In this document: positions 46,201 through 59,382 of the stretch, one piece after another
Layout of the letters: every line of letters starts with the position of its first letter
Position numbering within the stretch: the first letter of the stretch is position 1
From: Zingiber officinale
Taxonomy: Eukaryota > Streptophyta > Magnoliopsida > Zingiberales > Zingiberaceae
Direction of reading: 5' to 3'
Length of the DNA stretch: 64,000 bases
Assembly: GCF_018446385.1 (NCBI RefSeq)
Contig: NC_055988.1
Location: forward strand, 165,862,209 to 165,926,208
The notes under the pieces: generated by a model
The model's input: only the letters and a program-made list of their open reading frames with translations
The model's database searches: none
Told to the model about the DNA's origin: nothing
Made by a program: the position numbers and the translations under genes

Positions 46201-47479
46201 GGAAGTCCTAACTGGGATGTTAGGCAAAATGAAAGTCCCGGTGGTGAGGCGGGGGGAAGAAAAGTCGTGAGTGAAGCGGTGAGGAAGTCTAGTGGTGAAG
46301 CTGGGCGGATGGAAATCTGGTGAGTGAAGCCGGTGAAAATCTGGTGAGTGAAGCCGGTGAAAGTCCTAGTGAGGAAGCTAGGTGAAAGCCCAGTGAGTGA
46401 AGCTAGGCAGAGGAAAATCCAGATGGATCGAGGATGATCGGACATCCGGTGCTGGGAAGTCCAAGTAGGTCAAGGATTGATTGGATACTTGGCATGAAAG
46501 AAAAGTCAAGTAGGTCGAAGGATTGTGGGATACTTGGCGAGAGAAAAGTCCAGTGGGTCGAAGGATTGACCGGACACTTGGTAAGGGAGTCCTAGCGTCG
46601 AGGGAGTGACTAGATGCTGGGCATGACATACCAACAGTCGAGGTTGACCGAATGTTGGTTAGGGATGTTTGGGACTTGGTTTTGGACAAAAACCAAGTCT
46701 GGATCGATCCGTGGATCGATCCGCCGAGGATCGATCGGTGGATCGATCCGGACTGTCCCTGTCAGCTCGGATCGATCCGTGGATCGATCCAGATGTCAAT
46801 CGATCGGTGGATCGATTGGGGCCTGGAGTTCTCGTGCAAGGAGTCGTGAGATCGATAGATTGGAATGGCCGGATCGATCCGTGGATCGATCAAGCCTCCT
46901 CGATTCGGAACATTCGAATCGATCGGGATCCGACCGTTGGCGTCGTTTAAAGGCGAGCGTGGTCTTCGGCATCTCTTTACGAGCTCTTCTCGATTTATTC
47001 CAGCTCCTCCACAGCTCTCTACAAGCACGTGATCGCCGTTCTTGAAGGTTCTTGGAGGCTTTCCAAGTCGAGGCGGATCTATTGCAAGAGGAAGAAGTTA
47101 GGGTTAGGGTTTTCGGACATCTTGTAAGCTTTTGCTTAACTTGTATTTCCTTTCTTCTTCTTGTATTGAGAGTGTTGTAGGGCTTCTCCGCCTTTGGTAG
47201 TTACCATAAAGGAGTGTTATTCATAGTGGAGGGTGTGTGCGTTGGTGTGGATCCTTGGATTAGTCACCTCTTGTGAGGTGGATCCAAGTAAAATCCTAGT
47301 GTCGTGTTTGTGTTTGTTTACGTATTTTCCACATCCAAGAAGAAACAAGCAACGAAGAGCAGAGCGACGAGCTATTCACCCCCTCTAGCTACTTTTGGTC
47401 CTAACAAGTGGTATCGGAGCAGGTTACTCTTCACCGGAATCATCGCGGAAGGGTCAAGCATAACAACAAAAGCTAGAGG

Positions 47480-49237
47480 GTGAAGAAGTTGGAGCAAATT
47501 CATAAAGTCAAAGAATTCAAGAAGCTCAACTTCAAGATGCAATTCCAAGATGGACTTGGATTTGATACAAGGGTGGCTCCACCATACACTTCTACGAGTT
47601 TCGATTCTTGGAAATCAAGAATCGAAAATTTTCTTATGATGGAGATAGAGCAATGGTTTGCTCTAATGGAAGGCTTCAAAGCTCCAACAAACTCAAAGGG
47701 CAAAGTTCTCAGAGCAAATTCAAAGGGCGAGGCAAATGACAAAGTGACCAAGCTTCGGTCAACTTATTGCCTAGCCACATCTTGGCTCGAGTTGGAGAAT
47801 TCAAGATGCCAAGGAGCTTTGGAGCAAATTGGCAAGCTTCAAGAGATCCTCCACTGTACAAGATCATGAAGAATCCAAAGAGGGTGACTCTTTGGAGCAA
47901 GACCAAGAGGAGGACCCCGAGGTTGAGAGATACTCAACCTCCGAAGAAGAGGAAATCCAAGAAGCTTCATCCTCAAGGGAATGCACCGAAGGGAACAAGG
48001 AGGGAGCATACTCCTTGTTTCACATTCAAGATGATGAAGCCTCCACCTCTAGGATTGAGGGGGAGCAATCCTTGGTGACGCCGGATCAAGAAGAAGGAGA
48101 AGCTTCTACATCCGGGTCAAGTGAAGAAGAAGAAGATGGTGCCACCTCCGAAATTCAAGAAATAGCAAATGGAGGAGCAAGTGCCATCCCTACACAAGAA
48201 GGTATAAATGTTTCAATTAAAAATAAAAATCATATAATATGTTTTGAGTGTAGGGAAAGTGGGCACTACAAGAGCAAGTGTCCCAACTTGGCCAAGAAGA
48301 AGGGTCAAGTGGACAAAAGGGCAAGGAGAAGCCCAAGGAGACCACCCCCGGGACAAAGAAGAGCAAGGAGCACATTGTGTGCTTCTTGTGTCAACAAAAA
48401 GGGCATTACCGAAGTCAATGCCCCAAGGGGAAGAAGATGGTCAAGGCTCATGGAGGAAGCTCTAGTCAAGGGGGAGCCTCTAAGGTAAAGAAGAAGGTAA
48501 CATTTATTGAGCCTACTCCTCTACATTATGGTAAAAAGCATGATAGTTCAAATTTATATCATTTTAATGCTATTTACCATGAAAATAGAAAGCATGATAG
48601 TGTTAAAGAAAAACATATAGCTTTTCATGCTAAAACTACTACACCTAAGGCTAGGATTGTAGGTAAAAATCTAGGCGTAAACTCTAAGGATTTTAGATAC
48701 AAGCCTAGAAACAAAAATGCTCATGGGTCAAATACTAAGGACTTAGTGAGAGAAAATCAAGTCTTGAGGTCAAGACTTGATAAAATGGAAAAGACCCTAA
48801 AAAGGATGGAAAATATCCTATTAGGGCAAAATGAGCATAACCTAGGTCTAGGAGCACAAAGGTCATCTAATGGCCATAGAGGTTTGGGATACAAACCAAA
48901 GGCTAAGAAGGATGTGCCCTCTTACCATAGAGTTCCATATAGCTACGGAACAAACCCTAGGTCTAGTGGTCAAGCCAAAAATACTAGGGAAGTCATCCCT
49001 AAGAGTATTTTTGCAATAAATGTGACTAAGACTTCTAAGAAGTCTAAGAAAGTCACAAACAAGGTCACAAGGGAGGTTATCCCTAGAGTTGACCTAGAAA
49101 ATGTGACCAAGGCTTCTAAGAAGCCCAACAAGGTCACTAGGAAGGTATCTAGGGAAGTTATCCCTAGTGAGTACCTAGAGCATCCAAGGAGCACCAATAG
49201 GTGTTGGGTTCCTAGGAGCATCTTCTCTACCCCATAG
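47480..49237 (+). pseudogene. Gag of element B, several frameshifts
   Basis: Copia-type gag. The N-terminus carries DSWKSRIENFLMMEIEQWFA. The reading then changes frame near 47760, 47800-47830 and 48310-48325. Two intact CCHC zinc knuckles are present: CFECRESGHYKSKC (48241-48282) and CFLCQQKGHYRSQC (about 48380-48421). Downstream is a basic tail with a coiled-coil-like piece (RENQVLRSRLDKMEKTLKRM) and repeated 'REVIP' modules. The product ends RCWVPRSIFSTP at 49237, where other copia elements would lead into protease. Comparison with gag C shows that the frame changes are indels in B. It could have been near full length recently. Confidence 0.85.
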
Positions 49238-50599
49238 ATGGGTTAGAGAGTGTCAACTCCGATTAGAAGGGTAATTAACCCAACTTTGAGGAAATTGACA
49301 CTCAAGGAGCATTTTCAAGGTTTAGTTAACCTTTGAAAATGAAATGGACCTATTATTTACTCCGTGAAAGAGTAAAATGTGCCTAATGGTGGAAGATTTG
49401 ATTTTAATCTTAAATGGCACATATTGGAAAATTAATAAGAACTATCAAGTTGGGTTTTTGGTATGTTCTTAGGCAATTTAAGGCAATCCGGGCCTTAAAT
49501 TTAAAAGTGCTGCTCTTGAGGAAAAATGGAATATGCCAACATTTGAGGACATGTTCATTTTAATTGGCATAAATTAATCAAGGGAATAAGAAATGCAAAC
49601 TTAGGCTTTGGCATTTTCTTGAAGCACTTTGGGCAAGCTAGGGTTTAAGTCTTAGGATTAGCTAAGATTAACGATACTTAGATAGGTAATCTAGGTATAT
49701 TTTATTTATGCTAAACCTTGCCATGATTGTTTGCTCATAATATGCCATGACATCATATTTAATCTTATTTGTATTTTGCATTCATGACTTATCATGAAAA
49801 ATACAAAAATACCATGTCATGCCATACATACATCATGTAGTTATAGGAATCTTTCTTTTGAAAGCTATTTTATTTTGATGTATGCCATAACATTATCATG
49901 CATTATGTTTATTTCCTTAAAAAAAAAAAATTAAGGACATATGGCATTAGTTAAACAAGTGGCATTTGTTTAAAACAGGTGGAATAAACAAGTGACATTT
50001 GTTTAACAAGTAAATCAACAAGTAACATCCTTTGTGGATGTCTACCTCTCAAAATGCCTAGATAGATATGCATGATCCCTAGAATAGGGCAAAACCAAAA
50101 TCTTACATCTCACAAAGACCTATAAGGTGACTTATATGTGTTTTAGTGCATATTATATACAAGTGAGATGTTAGGATGATGAACAAAACTCAAGATGTTG
50201 ATTTAGTGCATTCTTTTGAGTTTTAAGTTCATCAAAACACATAGTTATGTGTTTTCCCATCATTGGGAAAGCTAATGTACAAGCCATGTGCATTATGCCC
50301 AAGGAACATGATGGGATATTGGTTTTGAAAATGTTTTTAAAATGTTTTTGGAAAACCTTGGTGAAGGCTATCTTTTGATAGTAATCACCATTGAATAGTT
50401 AGACACAAACTTGAAGAAAAACACTAAAGTTTTTGCAAGCTTTCAAGTTTGTGTCAATCTTTGAAAATATGATGTATTTTCATAGAAAGCTATTTTCCAT
50501 GATTAAGTATGCCCTAAATAATGTCTACACGAAATTTCATAATTTTTGGATTTTTGTAGAATTTTCTAGGGGTTTCTGAAGTTGACTGAAATGGAATTT

Positions 50600-50790
50600 C
50601 AGCAACTATCAGAGCTCCGATCGATCCATGGATCGATTGGAGTTCCATGAATCGATCCATGGATCGATTCAAATGGCAATTCCTCGAGCAGAAGCTCGCT
50701 GGATCGATCAGCCGATCGATCCAGGGAGTCTGAATCGATCAGTGGATCGATTCAGAAAGGTTCAATCGATTGGAACCCAACTCCAATCGA
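50600..50790 (+). repeat. GATCGAT-rich cluster in the interior of element B
   Basis: About ten 'gatcgatc/atcgattc' motifs, many paired as inverted copies ('cgatccatggatcgat'). The same kind of cluster occurs in both LTRs of B (46700-46930 and 52330-52570) and at the corresponding places in C (54570-54900, 58380-58590, 60090-60400). Confidence 0.8.
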
Positions 50791-53037
50791 TCCAAGTTGC
50801 TGATTTTGGCTGGGAAGGCCTGATTTCAGCATCTTTGAACCTATTTTAGTCTAGGTAACCATTCCAAACCCCTTAAATACATTTGTATACATACAAAGGG
50901 TGTTTTCATGTTGAAAACAAGGATGGATTGGTTAACGAAGACTAAGTAGAAGTTTCGGTTGAGGTTGTTTCAAATTTTGAATATTTGAACCTCAAAACTT
51001 CTAAATTTGGGTTTCCTAAAGGTTTAGGGATTCCAAGTCATTGTTGGTGCAATGACAGAAGTTACCACCATGTCTTTAGGGGGAGGGACTCTTTAAAGAC
51101 ATGAAAATTATTTTTCATGAACCTTGGAAGGTGGTTAACCTTCTGTTGTGAACTTGCTCAATGTTGAGCATTTAAACTTGAAATGGGAAAAATGAGGAGT
51201 GGATATCCTCATTATTTCAAGTGGACACTCAAGTGGTTGAAAATGCTCAAGGTTGGATATTTGTCAACATTGAGGGAGAAGTTAAGGATAAATGAAGGGT
51301 ATGGGACCTTCATTATCGTGTTGATCACAACGAGTGATGTTGTGAACAACGATGAGCAACTCTTCAGGGGGAGAGTCTTCAACAAATGGATTTGTTGAAG
51401 TGTGCCCAGAATTGGAGCATCGGTTGATGTGTGTCCAACGATGGGTTGATGTGTGCCAATAGGGGGAGAATGAAAGGTCCTGTTACATGGGGGAAGTTAG
51501 GGGAGAATGAAAGGACTCATGAAAGGGAGTAAGTTAGACTTTCATTACCTAGAGGGAGTTTGCCCTCTTAGGGGGAGAATGAAGAGCTTAATTTATGCTT
51601 TCATTACCTAGTGGCATGAAGAAGGAGGCTACGGGATTAGTCTAACTTACATGTGGTATTGTAAGTGTTACTGTTGTATTGTCAAACATCAAAAAGGGGA
51701 GATTGTTGGTGTAACATCCCTCAGGTCAAGGTTGACCTGGTTGACCAAGCTTGAGTCTTGGTTTGGGTTTAGATGTTTGATAATAAGAAATTGATTGAAG
51801 AAGAGTCAAGTAGGTCAAGGTTGACCGGATACTTAAGTAGGAAGCCCTAACTGGGATGTTAGGCAGTATGAAAGTCCTGGTGAGTGAAGCCAGGCAGATG
51901 GGAAATCCTAGTGAGTGAAGCCAGGTGAAAGTCCTAGTGAGTGAAGCTGGCGGATGGAAATCTGGTGAGTGAAGCCGGTGAAAATCACGGTGAGTGAAGC
52001 CGGTGAAAGTCCTAGTGAGTGAAGCTAGGTGAAAGCCCAGTGAGTGAAGCCGGGCAAGGGAAAATCCGGATGGATCAAGGATGATCGGACATCTGGTGGA
52101 AGTCCAAGGGATTGACCGGATGGATACTTGGCATGAAAGAAAAGTCAAGTAGGTCAAAGGATTGGATATGCAGAGAAAAGTCCAAGTGGGTCGAAGGATT
52201 GACCGGACACTTGGTGGGAGTCCTAGCAGTCAAGGAGTGACTAGATGCTAGGCATGACATACCAACAGTCGAGGTTGACCGAATGTTGGTTAGGGATGTT
52301 TGGGACTTGGTTTTGGACAAAACCAAGTCTTGGATCGATCCGTGGATCGATCCAGCTCTGATCGATCGGTGGATCGATCCGACTGTCCCAATAAAGCTTC
52401 GGATCGATTCGTGGATCGATCAGATGTCCCAATCGATCGATGGATCGATTGGGGACGACTATTGGAATAGCCGGATCGATCCGTGGATCGATCCGCCGTT
52501 CGATAAGCGCCGGATCGATCCGTGGATCGATCAAGCTCCGATCGATTCGGAACATTCAAATCGATCGGGATCCGGCCGTTGGCGTGCAGGCGAGCGTGGT
52601 CTTCGGCATCTCTTTACGAGCTCTTCTCGGATTTATTCCAGCTCCTCCACAGCTCTCTACAAGCACGTGATCGCGGTTCTTGAAGGTTCTTGGAGGCTTT
52701 CCAAGTCAAGAGGCGGATCTATTGCAAGAGGAAGAAGTTAGGGTTAGGGTTTTTACGGCACATCTTGTAAGCTTTTGCTTAACTTGTATTTCCCTTTCTT
52801 CTTCTTGTATTGAGAGTGTTGTAGGGCTTCTCCGCCTTTGGTAGTTACCATAAAGGAGTGTTATTCATAGTGGAGGGTGTGTGCGTTGGTGTGGATCCTT
52901 GGATTAGTCACCTCTTGTGAGGTGGATACCAAGTAAAATCCTAGTGTTAGCGTGTTTGTGTTTGTTTCTGTATTTTCCGCTGCACATCCAAGAAGAAACA
53001 AGCAACGAAGAGCACCGAGCGAACGCGACGAGCTATT

Positions 53038-53057
53038 CCCCCCCCCCCCCCCCCCCC
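53038..53057 (+). repeat. Run of about 20 C in the 3' LTR of element B
   Basis: A poly-C tract where the 5' LTR of B has only 'caccccctct'. This may be a true expansion or an assembly error. Confidence 0.8.
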
Positions 53058-55455
53058 TCTAGCTACTTTTGGTCCTAACAGATGTATCATGGTAAGTTTG
53101 GATATTTTGTATTTAACGTTGACTTATCAGTACTTTTGGATGTTTATGATTGTCAGTACTTGATATTTGGTTATGTTTTATTTTGTATTAAATTTTGGAG
53201 ATATGACCACTTGTTATATGTTTTGTATTGTTTTTTAGACAGTTTTATTATTTGTTTGTGAGCATATTGTATGTTGTGTTGGTCGTTGATTGTGTGGATT
53301 GTGATTATATATGATTTGTGTTTGTCTTACCATCGTTTGTGATGGTTTTTATTATATAAAAATTGTATATATGATAAGTGGGAAATGCAGGGCAGGGATT
53401 TCAAATTTTTTACTGCATATTGCCGACGAAATCTACATTCCGTCGGTAATTTATCGAACAACAACAAGTTTTTACGATACCATGCCGACGGAATTAACCT
53501 TTCCGTCGGTGTTCACCGACGGAATTCTACATTCCGTCGGAGAATACCGACGGAATATTGAATTCCGTCGGAGAATACCGACGGCATATTGAATTCCGTC
53601 GGTAAGCACCGACGGAAAATTGAATTCCGTCGGTATTCTCCGACGGAATGTATAATTCCGTCGGTATTTTACCGACGGAAAGGTTAATTCGGTCGGTGAT
53701 TACCGACGGAAAGTTTATTTCCGTCGGTAAAATACCGACAGAATTTGATTCAGTCGGCAACCTCCGTTACATGCCGTTTGCCCTTTGCCGACGGGATAAG
53801 TTTTCTGTCGTTAATAAATACCGACGGAAGTCATACATTCCGTCGGTAATTTCCGACTGAATACAATTTCCGTCGGTAAATTAAGCGCCGACCCAATTCT
53901 TCCCGATGTCAGAAATTCCGTCGGTATTCCGTCAGAAAGCTCATTTACCGACGGAATGCCGACGGAATATTCAGTCGTTAATCGCGACTCTTTTTGTAGT
54001 GGTAGGAGCAATCATCTGATTGGGAGATTGCTGGAACAATTCCCCTCTAGTTAGGGTTTGACCAGATTGGTGTAAAGAAGAGTCAAGTAGGTCAAAATTA
54101 ACCGGATACTTGACTAGGAAGTCCTGGTGAGTGAAGCCAGGCAGTATGAAAATCCTAATGAGTGAAGCTAGGTAAAAGTCTTGGTGAGTGAAGTCAGGCA
54201 GATGGGAAACTCTATTGAGTGAAGATAGGTGAAAGTCCTGGTGAGTGAAGCTAGGCAGATGGGAAGTCCTGGTGAGTAAAGCCAGGCAGATGGGAAGCCC
54301 TGGTGAGTGAAGCCAGGCACGTGAAAATCCAGGTGGGTCAAGGTTGAGCGGACACCTTGTATCGATAAGTCCAAGTGGGTCAAGGTTGACCGAACACTTG
54401 GCACGAGGAGAAAATGTCCAAGTATGTTAAAGGGATTGACCGGACACTTGGTAAAGAAGACCTAGCAGGTTGAGGGTGACCGGATGCTAGACATAATGTT
54501 CCAACAGGTTGACCGGATGTTATTTTTAGGGACTTTGGACTTGATTTGACAAGTCACAAGTGAGCCGAATTGATCAACCGATCTATTGACTCATACCCAA
54601 TCGATCGGGTGGTCGATTGGGTGAGTCCCGCGACAACACTTCCTCCCAATCGATTAGTGGATCGATTGGGAGGGAATCGTCGTTGCACAGAACTTCTCCC
54701 AATCGATCAGTCGATCGATTGGGAGCCTCCAATTGATCAGCTGATCAATTGGGAGGCTGGAAAATCGCGACAGACCTTGAATCGATCCGAAAATCAATTC
54801 ATCCAGAGAGCACAGAGGCACTCTGAATCGATCAACCGATCGATTCAAAGCCTCCCCAATCGATTGAGAGCAATTCAATCAATTAGGATCCGACCATTGA
54901 GTCGCGATAAAGTCGTTGCGAGTGTCTTCTTCGACAGAGATCTTCGATTCCTCTTTACGCAATCACAGCGACTTCTCCATAGAGACTCACGCCAATTCTT
55001 GAAGGATTCCTGGAGCAAGGGTTGCTGTCCTTCCAAGTCAAGAGGCGTTCTACAACAAGAAGAAGAAGTTAGGGTTGGGGTTTTCTGCTGTAAATCTTGT
55101 AAGATCTTACTTGTATTCGCTTCCCTTTCTTTCTTCTTGTACTGAGAGTGTTGTAAGGCTTCTCCGTTTTCAGTAGTTACCGTAAAGGAGTGTTTTCATA
55201 GTGGAGAGTGCTCGTGTGTGTGAATCCTTGGATTAGTCACCTTTTCTTAAGGTGGATACCAAGTAAATCCTTTGTGCTAGCGTTGTATTTTTTGTTTCTT
55301 GTTATTTCCGCTGCATATCAACACCAAGAAGCAAACAACGACGAGCGCGACGAGCTATTCACCCCCCCCAAGCATATTTCGACCCTAACAAGTGGTATCA
55401 GAGCGAGGTCGCTCTTCACCGGAATCATCGCCGGAAGGGGCAACAATGCTAGAGG

Positions 55456-57260
55456 TTGAAGAAGTTGGAGAAAAATTCTTCAAGTCAAAGATTTCATCAA
55501 GCTCAACTTCAAATGGAATTCGGAGATGGATTCAGATTCGACACGAGAGTGCCTCCACCATTTGTATCCATAAGCTTCGATCTTTGGAGATCAAGAATCG
55601 AAAATTTTCTTATGATGGAGATAGAGCAATGGTTTACTCTAATGGAAGGCTTTGAAGTTCCAACAAATTCAAAGGGTAAAATTCTCAAGAAGAGCAAATG
55701 GAGCCAAGAGCAAATTTAAAAGAGCGAGGCAAATAACAAAGTGACCAAGCTATTGATCAATTTGTTGCCAAACAATATTTTGGCTCAAGTTGGAGAATTC
55801 AAGGATGCCAAGGAGCTTTGGAGCAAATTGACAAAGATTCATGAGATCCCCTCCACTGTACCAAATCAAGAAGAATCCAAAGAGGGCGACTCAGTGAATC
55901 AAGATCAAGAGCAAGAGCACTCCGAAGTTGAGAGATGCTCAACTTTCGAAGAAGAAGTCCAAGAAGTCTCATCTTCAAAGGAATGCAATGAAAAGGGCAA
56001 GGAGGGAACATACTTCTTGTCCCATATACAAGATGAAGATGAAGAAGCCTCCACCTCTAGGATTGAGGGGGAGCGACCTTCGTTGACACCGAATCAAGAA
56101 GAAGGAGAAACTTCTACATCCGGGTCAAACGGAGTAAAAGATGATGCATCCTCCAAAAATCAAGAGACATCAAATGGAGGATCAAGTGTCATCCCTACAT
56201 GCGAAGGTAAAAATATTTCAATTAAAAATAAAAATCATATTATATGTTTTGAGTGTAGGGAACATGGACTCTACAAGAGTAAGTGCCCAAAATTGGCCAA
56301 GAAGAAGGGTCAAGTGGCACCAAGGGGCAAGGATAAGCCCAAGGAGACCGCCCCCACAACAAAGAAGAGCAAGGAGCACATTGTGTGCTTCTCGTGTCAT
56401 CAAAAAGGATATTATCGGAGTCAATATCCAAAAGGGAAGAAAGCAGTCAAAGTCAAAGGAGGAAGCACAAATCAAGGGGGAGCTTCCAAGGTAAAATCCA
56501 ATGTATCATTTATTGAACCTATTTATTTGAAAAATGGTAAAAATCATGCTCATTCTAGTTTATATCATTTTAATGCTATTTACCATAAAAAATAGAAAAC
56601 ATGATAGTATTAAGGAAAAACGTGTAGCTCTTCATGCTAAAACTACCACACCTAAGGTTAGGAAGGTAGATAAAAAATTTAGGCAAGAACTCTAAGGATT
56701 TTAGTTATAAGCCTAAAAATAAAAATGCTCAAGAACACAATGAAAAACCAAAATCTAGGGATTTATGGAAAGAAAATCAAGTCTTGAGGTCAAGACTTGA
56801 TAAAATGGAAAAAATTCTAAAAATGATGGAAAATATCCTAAAAGGACAAAATGAGCAAAACCTAGGTCTAGGAGTACAAAAGTCATCCAATGGCCATAGA
56901 GGTTTGAGATACAAACCTAAGGCTAAGAGGGATGCTACTTCTTACCATAGGGTTCCATATAGCTATGGAACCAACTCTAAGTCTAAGGGCCAAGTTAAGA
57001 ATACAAGGGAAGTTATTCCTAGGAGTATTTTTGCAACAACGAATGTGACTAAGACTTCTAAGAAGTCTAAGAAAGTCACCAAGAAGATCACAAGGGAAGC
57101 TATCCCTAAAGTTGACGTAGAGGAAGTGATCAAGGTTTCTAAGGAGCCTAAAAAGGTCATTAGGAAGGTATCTAGGGAAGTTATCCCTAGCGAGTACTTA
57201 GAACATCCAAGGAGCACCAATAGGTGTTGGATTCCTAAGAGCATATTCTCTACACCCTAG
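55456..57260 (+). pseudogene. Gag of element C, decayed
   Basis: Collinear with the gag of B: SRIENFLMMEIEQWF near the N-terminus, a stop at 55717, resumption at 55741 (VTKLLINLLPNNILAQVGEF), and a break after 56595 before the C-terminal part (56784-57260). Both zinc knuckles have lost ligands: the first has Leu for His (CFECREHGLYKSKC), and the second has Tyr for His and for the last Cys (CFSCHQKGYYRSQY). It ends with the same RSTNRC-IPKSIFSTP tail as B. This stronger decay fits its older age. Confidence 0.85.
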
Positions 57261-59382
57261 ACGGTTAGATAGTGTCAACTCTAATTGGAAGGATAGTTAA
57301 TCCAACCTTGATGAAGTTGACACTCATAAAGTATTTTCAAGGTTATTGTTAACCTTTGAAAATGAAATGAATTATTTGATTACTCTTTGAAAGAGTAAAG
57401 TATGTCAAACCTTGAAGAATTATATGTAATTTTATTTGGCACAACAAATCAAAAGTAAAAGAAATGTCAAGTTGGGTTTTGACATTTTCTTAAGAAAATA
57501 TGGACAATCTAGGATTATTTTTAGGTTTAGCTAAGGAATTAAGGACACTTAGATAGATAATCAAAGTACTATATTTAAGCTACATTACCATGCTTTGTTT
57601 GCCCATCATATGTCATGACATCATTTTTGCATTCAAATTTTATTATGAAAAATACAAAAATACTATGTCATGACATTCATACATCTTGTAGTTATAGCGA
57701 ATTTTCTTTTGAAAAATATTTATTTTTATGTATGCCATGACACATCATGCATTATGTTTAAATTTCTTACAATTAAGGATAATGACATTTACTAACAAGT
57801 AACATCCTAGGTGGATGTTCATAATCCAAAATGCCTAGATAGATATGCATGATCCCTAGTTTAGGGTAAAATCAAATTTTACATCTCACAAAAAACTATA
57901 AGGTGACTTGTATGTGTTTTAGTACACATTAGATACAAGTGAGATGTTAGGATGATGAACGAAACTCAAGATGTTGATTTAGTGCATTCTTTTTGAGTTT
58001 TAGGTTCATCAAAACATATAATTATGTGTTTTCCAATCATTGGGAAAGCTAATGTACAAGTCATATGCATTGAGCCCAAAGAACAAGGTTGGATATTGGT
58101 TTTGAAAATCATTTTAAAATACTTTTGGAAAACCTTGATGAAGACTATCTTTTGAAAGTAATCATCATTGAAAAGTTAGATACAAATTAAAAGAAAACAC
58201 TAAAGTTTTTACAAATTTTCAAGTTTGTGTCAATGTTTGAAAATAGGAAGTATTTTCTTAGAAAAATATTTTTCCTTGATAATATATACTCTAAGTAATA
58301 TCTACATGAATTTTAATGATTTTTAAAATTTTGTAGAATTTAGGAAATTTCTGAACCTTGCTAAAATCAAATTTCAGAAATATCAGGTCTTCAATTGATC
58401 ACCTGATCGATTAGAGTGCCTCAATCGATCGGGTGATCGATTGAGAAGGTTGTTTTTGCGAGTAGAAGCTCGCTAGATCAATTCTCCGATCGATTCAAAC
58501 ATCCTGAATCGATCCATTGATCGATTGAACATGTTTCAATCGATTGGGACCCAACCCAAATCAATTGGGAATGCTGATTTTGGCCGGGAAAGCTTAATTT
58601 CAATATTTTCAACCAATTTTAGTCTAGGTAACCATTCCTAACTCCTCAACACACATTTGTACACATTTAGGGGGAGTTTTCATGATGAAAACAAGATTGG
58701 ATTGGTTAAGGGGGACTAAGTAGAGGTTTAGGTTGAGGTTTGGTTTCCATTTAAAATTTTTTCAACCTCAAAATTTCTAAATTTGGGGTTCCTAACTATT
58801 TGCGATTGCAAGTCATTGTTAGTGCAATGACCGAAGTTTGAAGCGTGTCTTTAGGGGGAGTTATTCTTTAAGGACATAAAGATTTATTTTCTAAAACCAT
58901 TGAAGGTGGTTAAACCTTCGTTTAGACAAACAATGCTCAAGGTTGAGCATTGAAAAATAATGGAGAGTAGATATCTTCATTATGGGGTTATGGATGTTCT
59001 AGGATGAGCATCATAACGTGGAATAATGCTCCAGGGTGAGCATTTAATACAGTGAAGGGTATGAGACCTTTATTGTTGGATTTGTTAATGCTCAAGGGTG
59101 AGCGTTGAAGAAAATGAAGGGTATGAGACCTTCGTTGCAATGTTGTGTCCAACGAGTGAAGTTGTGACCAACGGTGAGTAACTCGTCAGGGGGAGAGTTC
59201 CTTTTGATGTGTGCCAATAATGGGAGAATGTAGGGTTTAAGTTAGGCCTTCATTACCTAAAGAGGGAGTTTGCTCAAGTATGAATGAAGGAAACCCTCAT
59301 TCATACTTTGGCAGGAAAGGAAGTTGAGGCTATGAGATTAGCCTAACTTAAAGGTATTGTCAAACATAAAAAAGGAGGAAAT
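57261..59382. other. Non-coding interior of element C
   Basis: About 2.1 kb between gag and the 3' LTR with no pol. It is collinear with 49238-51703 of element B: 'atgtcatgacatca', 'atgcctagatagatatgcat', 'gtgacttgtatgtgttttag', a GATCGAT cluster, then 'gggggagag' blocks. No other feature is seen. Confidence 0.7.

Larger units (their letters stand above)
46066..53080 (+). mobile_element. LTR retrotransposon B: copia, gag-only, inside the CACTA
   Basis: The 5' LTR is 46066-47406 and the 3' LTR 51704-53080. Both start TGTTGGTG and end TCCTAACA. The TSD is GATGT (46061-46065 and 53081-53085). The primer binding site is TGGTATCGGAGC (47409-47420), and the polypurine tract AAAAAGGGGAGAT (51691-51703) abuts the 3' LTR. 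The interior (4.3 kb) has a frameshifted gag up to 49237 and then about 2.4 kb with no pol. It belongs to the same family as element C and is younger, since it lies inside the CACTA that lies inside C. Confidence 0.93.
43541..54001. mobile_element. CACTA transposon (non-autonomous), 3 bp TSD, containing element B
   Basis: It begins CACTACAAAAAAACC and ends TTTTTGTAGTG, the defining CACTA termini. The TSD is GTA (43538-43540 and 54002-54004). Without element B its own length is about 3.4 kb. Subterminal regions (43564-43940 and 53420-53990) are packed with inverted units of two kinds, CCGACTGAAT...ATTCAGTCGG and CCGACGGAAT...ATTCCGTCGG, as expected for CACTA transposase-binding sites. No transposase gene is seen. 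A GC-rich block (43980-44420) with 'gccgcaggcc' repeats lies near the left end. Confidence 0.95.

Noticed and set aside
43564..53990. Inverted CCGACGGAAT/ATTCCGTCGG hairpins as transcription terminators
   Set aside because: They are multiple subterminal repeats at both ends of a CACTA transposon, the expected transposase-binding sites.
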